Assembly (NCBI GenBank): GCA_036558645.1
Contig: DATBFG010000054.1
Location: 1-26,119, forward strand
Source of the DNA: DATBFG01 sp036558645
GTDB lineage: Bacteria; Acidobacteriota; Terriglobia; Terriglobales; Acidobacteriaceae
Length of the DNA stretch: 26,119 nt
Reading direction: 5' to 3'
In this document: one piece after another, positions 22,296-26,119 of the stretch
How positions within the stretch are numbered: the first letter of the stretch is position 1
Layout of the letters: each line of letters starts with the position of its first letter
The notes under the pieces: generated by a model
Databases searched by the model: none
Seen by the model: only the letters and a program-made list of their open reading frames with translations
Told to the model about the DNA's origin: nothing
Program-made: the position numbers and the translations under genes

Positions 22296-23789
22296 TCAAC
22301 GAGCGTTCTGCGCGACGTCGGAATCATTTGCGTTCAGGAGTGCGGCCGCTGAGCGATTCGCATAGGTCACCACTCTACCCGGCAGAATTCCCAAGTAGAT
22401 GGTTGCTACCAAACAAATGGCCAAGGCCAGACGCAGGCCTATCGGAGGTGGCGCGAGTATCGTTTCTTCTTTGGGTTCACGCATATACATCGCAACGATG
22501 AGCCGCAGGTAATAATAGGCTCCTACTGCGCTGTTCAAAACGCCGATAATCGTGAGGCCCACCAGATTTGCCTGCAGCGCGGAGCTAAAGACGTAGAACT
22601 TCGCAAAAAAACCGCCGGTCACAGGTATTCCAATCAGCGAAAGAAGAAAAATGGTGAGGCTGGCGGCCAATAGCGGCGAGCGCCGTCCCAGGCCAGAGTA
22701 GCTTTCCAGCGTGACGCGACTTTCGCCGGTTCCGGCAAAGTGGCTGATAACGGCAAACGCTCCAACGTTCATCGCCGCGTAAGAAGCTGCATAAAACATT
22801 GCCGCCGGGATGCCGTTCGCCGGCAGCGCAGCAAAAGCCACCAGCAAGTATCCTGCGTGAGCGATCGAGGAGTACGCCAAAAGACGCTTCACGTTGTCTT
22901 GCACGAGTGCGGCAAGGTTGCCGATCGTCATTGACAGAGCGGCGATTACCCAGATTAGCCAAATCCGCCCAGGCGCGTGGGCTTCGAAGAAGATACGCAG
23001 GAAGACGGCAAAAACGGCTGCTTTTGGAGCCGTCGACATGAACCCGACAATTGGTGCGGGAGCTCCCTCATACACGTCTGGCGTCCAGATGTGGAACGGT
23101 GCCGCCGCAACCTTGAACCCGAGTCCTACAAACATCATGGCCGCGCCAAGATATGCCAAGAGGGGAGTTGAACCCGAACTCAGCCTCTCACCAATGATTG
23201 CAATGCTGGTGGAACCAGTGGCCCCAAACATAAGCGCGATTCCATAAAGAAAGAATGCGGTGGCGAACGAGCCTAAGAGGAAGTACTTCAGCGAAGATTC
23301 GCTGCTAATGGGGGCACGGCGCCTGAACCCAGCAAGAACGTAGGTTGATATCGACGAAATCTCGAGTGCGATAAAGATCAGCACGAGTTCGACCGCCGAG
23401 GACATGAGGCACATGCCGACCGCCCCGAAAAGAATCAGCGCATAGTACTCACCGGCGCGAATCTGCTGAAACTCCAGGTACTCAAAGGAGGTCAGAATGA
23501 CAACGGTGGTGACTCCAAGCACGACTACATGAAAAAAGATGCTGAACGAATCCACGTACACCATGTGCCAGAATGCGTAACCGGACCCGTAACTTCCCTG
23601 AAACAGAGTCGATAAGAGAGCAGCGGACGCGCCCATGAGCGCAACGATCCCGAGACCCTGACGTGCCTTCGATCCCGTCCAAAGAGGGTCCAAAAGCATG
23701 ATCAAGACGCCGAAGAGAGACAGTACGATCTCGGGCAACAAGCGGATGTAATCCAGCGATTGCGGAAGTGATTGCACGGTGGTATTCAC
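22296..23789 (-). CDS. nuoN: NADH-quinone oxidoreductase subunit N (complex I)
   Basis: An antiporter-like proton-pumping membrane subunit of respiratory complex I, 497 aa with about 14 helices. Key charged residues are E143 (ALEISS), K226 in GFKVAAAPFHIWTPDVYEGA and K256 (STAPKAAVF), matching E133, K217 and K247 of E. coli NuoN. The VQDNVKRLLAYSSIAHAGYL block is also typical. The start is GTG, overlapping the nuoM stop by 4 bases (GTGA). The short tail after about 475 is Ala/Asn-rich. It is the last nuo gene, as in the usual order nuoL-nuoM-nuoN. Confidence 0.97.
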   Translation of the reverse strand: MNTTVQSLPQSLDYIRLLPEIVLSLFGVLIMLLDPLWTGSKARQGLGIVALMGASAALLSTLFQGSYGSGYAFWHMVYVDSFSIFFHVVVLGVTTVVILTSFEYLEFQQIRAGEYYALILFGAVGMCLMSSAVELVLIFIALEISSISTYVLAGFRRRAPISSESSLKYFLLGSFATAFFLYGIALMFGATGSTSIAIIGERLSSGSTPLLAYLGAAMMFVGLGFKVAAAPFHIWTPDVYEGAPAPIVGFMSTAPKAAVFAVFLRIFFEAHAPGRIWLIWVIAALSMTIGNLAALVQDNVKRLLAYSSIAHAGYLLVAFAALPANGIPAAMFYAASYAAMNVGAFAVISHFAGTGESRVTLESYSGLGRRSPLLAASLTIFLLSLIGIPVTGGFFAKFYVFSSALQANLVGLTIIGVLNSAVGAYYYLRLIVAMYMREPKEETILAPPPIGLRLALAICLVATIYLGILPGRVVTYANRSAAALLNANDSDVAQNAR

Positions 23790-25303
23790 TGGCCAACCAC
23801 CTTGCTGGCTAGTTGCGTAATCGGTGCGAGTACCGCCTGCACCGTCGGGTCAATCGCTTTCAACCAGAAAATGGGGACAACTCCCATAATTAAGGCGGCA
23901 ACCGCGGTGGGCCACAAAGCAACCTGTTCCCGAATGCTCAAGTCAGGTAACGCCGTATTGATCTCGTGACGAATCTTTCCATAAAACACACGCTGATACA
24001 TCCACAGCAAGTAACCCGCGCTCCAGATGACGCCTGTGGCACCCAGAATTCCATAAAAGGCTCGCGCGTGAAATGCTCCACTCAGAACCAGGAACTCCCC
24101 GATGAAGCCATTTAGCAGCGGCAACCCGACTGAGGAGAGAACAATGAAGAGAAAAAATGTTGCGTAAATGGGCATTGCTGTAGCAAGACCACCAAATTCA
24201 GTGATCTCGTAGGTGTGACGGCGTTCGTAAAGAATACCCGCGAGCATGAACAGAGCGCCTGTTGAGACACCATGCGCCAGCATGACGAACGTCGCGCCAT
24301 CGATACCCATTGTTGTGAAGCTGAAGATGCCCAGTACCACAAATCCCAAGTGGCTGATCGACGAGTAGGCGATCAGCTTCTTCATGTTGGGTTGAACGAG
24401 TGCAACAAGGGCGCCATAGATGATGCCAATTAGAGCCAGCGCGATGATCCAGGGCGCATTTTCGCGGGATTTCTCAGGGAAAAATCCCAGATTAAAACGC
24501 AACATTCCATAAGTGCCCATCTTGAGGAGCACGCCAGCCAACAGAACCGACCCTGCAGTGGGTGCCTCTACGTGGGCGTCGGGGAGCCAAGTATGGAACG
24601 GGAACAAAGGCACCTTCACGGCGAATGCGACGAAAAATCCAAGGAAGAGCCAGCCGGCGGCGGTTGCAAAGCCGTCAATCTGCCCATTGCGAATCGCTGA
24701 TTGAATCGCAACAAAGTCGAACGTCCCCGTCTTCGCGTAGAGCCACAGCATCGCTGCCAGCATGAACACCGACGCGATCATCGTATAGAGAAAGAATTTG
24801 ACGGCTGCATACACGCGCCTTCCATGGCCATAGACGCCAATCAACAGCGCCATGGGTATCAGGGTGGCTTCCCAGAAGAAGTAGAACAGGAACAAGTCGA
24901 GCGATACGAATACGCCGATCAGCGCTGTTTCCAGGACAAGCAGAAGAATGAAGAATTCCTTCACTCGCTCATGAATGGAGTTCCACGAGATCAGCACGCA
25001 GAGCGGCGTGAGAAATGTCGTCAGGACGACCAACCACATGGAAATGCCGTCGATCCCCATGTGATAGTGGATATTCGGAGTAGGAATCCAAGGTATGTTG
25101 ACCTCGAACTGGAATCCAGGCTGCCCTTCGAGAAGGCTTGTGGGAAGATGCAGTGATGCAACGAAGTCGATAAGCGAAACCACCAAGGCGAGCCCACGAA
25201 TATCACGCGGACGGCGAGGCAAGAAAACTAATATCAACGCGCCTGCGAGCGGGATGAACGTCACCAGCGTAAGAATGGCGCTATCCAATGTCGGCGTGTT
25301 CAT
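23786..25303 (-). CDS. nuoM: NADH-quinone oxidoreductase subunit M (complex I)
   Basis: A proton-pumping subunit of complex I, 505 aa with about 14 helices. The essential residues are E145 (YFFWEATLIP), K230 in AVKVPLFPFHTWLPDAH and K261 (VLLKMGTYGM), equivalent to E144, K234 and K265 in E. coli. VQPNMKKLIAYSSISHLGFV is a further family block. I place the start at the ATG at 25303, which overlaps the nuoL stop by 4 bases (ATGA). The frame continues for 19 codons upstream with a Cys/His-rich, non-family sequence lying over the nuoL end. Co-translated with nuoL and nuoN. Confidence 0.96.
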   Translation of the reverse strand: MNTPTLDSAILTLVTFIPLAGALILVFLPRRPRDIRGLALVVSLIDFVASLHLPTSLLEGQPGFQFEVNIPWIPTPNIHYHMGIDGISMWLVVLTTFLTPLCVLISWNSIHERVKEFFILLLVLETALIGVFVSLDLFLFYFFWEATLIPMALLIGVYGHGRRVYAAVKFFLYTMIASVFMLAAMLWLYAKTGTFDFVAIQSAIRNGQIDGFATAAGWLFLGFFVAFAVKVPLFPFHTWLPDAHVEAPTAGSVLLAGVLLKMGTYGMLRFNLGFFPEKSRENAPWIIALALIGIIYGALVALVQPNMKKLIAYSSISHLGFVVLGIFSFTTMGIDGATFVMLAHGVSTGALFMLAGILYERRHTYEITEFGGLATAMPIYATFFLFIVLSSVGLPLLNGFIGEFLVLSGAFHARAFYGILGATGVIWSAGYLLWMYQRVFYGKIRHEINTALPDLSIREQVALWPTAVAALIMGVVPIFWLKAIDPTVQAVLAPITQLASKVVGQ

Positions 25304-26119
25304 CGCGTTCCCATCCAGATCATGTAGGCAATGACAAAGGACGCACCGAGAGCAATCCACCCAGCGTACGAGCGTATGCTGCCGGACTGCATTCGGCGAA
25401 CAGCATCAGAAATCTCACGAGCCCCATCGGCGCTGTTATCAATGGCGCCATCGATGAGTTGCTGGTCAATACCTCGCCACAAAATTTTCGAGGAGCCGTC
25501 GACCAGCGGCTTCACGAATAGAGCAGCGTAAAGTTCGTCGATATAGTACTTGTTGACAACTGTGTGATATAGGCCGCCAAGACCATCGGCGATTTTTTGC
25601 GGCAATTCGGGACGTTGCCAATAGAGCAAGCCAGCTAGGGCCAAGCCGAGCAATCCGGCCACTACGGAAATTCCGGTGAAGATCAGTTCGGTTTTGTGGC
25701 TGGTTTGTGGTTCGGGTCCTTCCGTTCGCTGCTCCGGAAGCGCTATCTCCCCGGCAGTTGTATGTCCATTGGCTGGCCCAGGCGAGGTGGTGTGGAATAT
25801 AGGCTCCAGAAATTTGTCAAAGTGATTGCTACCACCCATAGAACCTGGAGTACCTATCCAGCCACCCACAAAAGAAAACACTGCAAGGATCACGAGAGGG
25901 ACAAGCATGACCTTTGGACTCTCATGGATGCCGCCATGACCGTGCCCATGAGCGTCGTGCCCGTGATCGGGCTTATCAGCGTCGCCTCGGTAGGACCCGA
26001 AGAACGTCAGAAACAACAGCCTGAACATATAAAAGGACGTCAGGAATGCGGTGAATACACCGATCAGCCAATAGATCCAATTTGCCTGATATGCTCGCCA
26101 GAGAATCTCGTCTTTGCTA
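25300..26119 (-). CDS. nuoL: NADH-quinone oxidoreductase subunit L, C-terminal part (cut by window edge)
   Basis: The last 272 residues of the distal proton pump of complex I; the 5' part lies beyond position 26119 (whole NuoL is normally above 600 aa). The visible part begins with SKDEILW, a conserved block, then helices around the FLTSFYMFRLLFLTFFG segment and a His/Gly/Asp-rich loop (DKPDHGHDAHGHGHGGIH) common in NuoL. Further helices follow, then NKYYIDELYAALFVKP, the long amphipathic helix that runs along the membrane arm, and the final anchor helix. An in-frame ATG at 26028 is internal and is not the start. The 3' end overlaps nuoM by 4 bases. Confidence 0.95.
   Translation of the reverse strand, partial: SKDEILWRAYQANWIYWLIGVFTAFLTSFYMFRLLFLTFFGSYRGDADKPDHGHDAHGHGHGGIHESPKVMLVPLVILAVFSFVGGWIGTPGSMGGSNHFDKFLEPIFHTTSPGPANGHTTAGEIALPEQRTEGPEPQTSHKTELIFTGISVVAGLLGLALAGLLYWQRPELPQKIADGLGGLYHTVVNKYYIDELYAALFVKPLVDGSSKILWRGIDQQLIDGAIDNSADGAREISDAVRRMQSGSIRSYAGWIALGASFVIAYMIWMGTR

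Noticed and set aside
22040..22501. 153-aa plus-strand frame covering flp and the nuoN end
   Set aside because: It runs antisense to the Flp pilin and nuoN; composition is Arg-rich, with no motif or ribosome site.
25304..25360. 19-codon extension of nuoM
   Set aside because: The sequence is Cys/His-rich, unlike NuoM, and overlaps nuoL; the 4-base ATGA overlap at 25300-25303 is the standard junction.

Overview
The window reads as a chromosomal segment of a Gram-negative bacterium, most likely an acidobacterium (Acidobacteriota, Terriglobia-like). Support for that assignment: an ECF-type sigma factor beside a Ser/Thr kinase with kinesin-light-chain TPRs, a large secreted FG-GAP/VCBS protein ending in ASH-like (choice-of-anchor-D) domains, an energy-transducing TonB protein, a small Lys-rich DUF6496-type protein, and G+C somewhat above 50% by eye. 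This is inference from gene families; no marker gene such as rRNA is present. There are no tRNA, rRNA, CRISPR array, IS element or phage genes that I can see, and no intergenic stretch longer than 300 bases.

Layout. (1) 1-228: non-coding or decayed, with a possible toxin-like relic. (2) 229-4967: glyoxylate bypass. Isocitrate lyase (aceA, minus) and malate synthase A (aceB, plus) diverge from a 135-bp region packed with palindromes. A TPR protein with a C-terminal Fis-like helix-turn-helix follows aceB and is a candidate regulator of the pathway. (3) 5145-10667: a chemotaxis locus in two convergent operons, cheY-cheX (plus) and cheA-cheW-cheR-HDOD (minus). Each is preceded by a good match to a flagellar sigma-28 (FliA) promoter, which implies a motile cell. 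No receptor, CheB or CheD is encoded here. (4) 10916-15172: ECF sigma factor plus TPR Ser/Thr kinase (minus), with a divergent four-helix membrane protein, then a strong intrinsic terminator. (5) 15304-15516: a 70-residue Lys-rich protein. (6) 15545-18888 (minus): tonB-cbiM-cbiQ-cbiO, an ECF-type nickel/cobalt importer with its own TonB-like protein. A perfect 18-bp palindrome lies at the tonB/cbiM junction. (7) 19007-21871 (minus): a secreted 954-aa FG-GAP repeat protein. (8) 22055-22219 (minus): a 54-residue Flp-type pilin. (9) 22296-26119 (minus): nuoN, nuoM and the 3' part of nuoL, the proton-pumping membrane subunits of respiratory complex I, joined by 4-base overlaps and cut by the window edge.

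How the parts work together. The ace genes allow growth on acetate or fatty acids, and the nuo genes re-oxidise NADH and pump protons. That proton gradient would power the flagellar motor implied by the chemotaxis genes and the TonB-linked metal import. The most promising unexplained items are the TPR/Fis-HTH protein with the repeated GTCCGAC half-sites at aceA/aceB, the palindrome at tonB/cbiM, the orphan Flp pilin, and the sigma-factor/kinase pair that has no anti-sigma gene.
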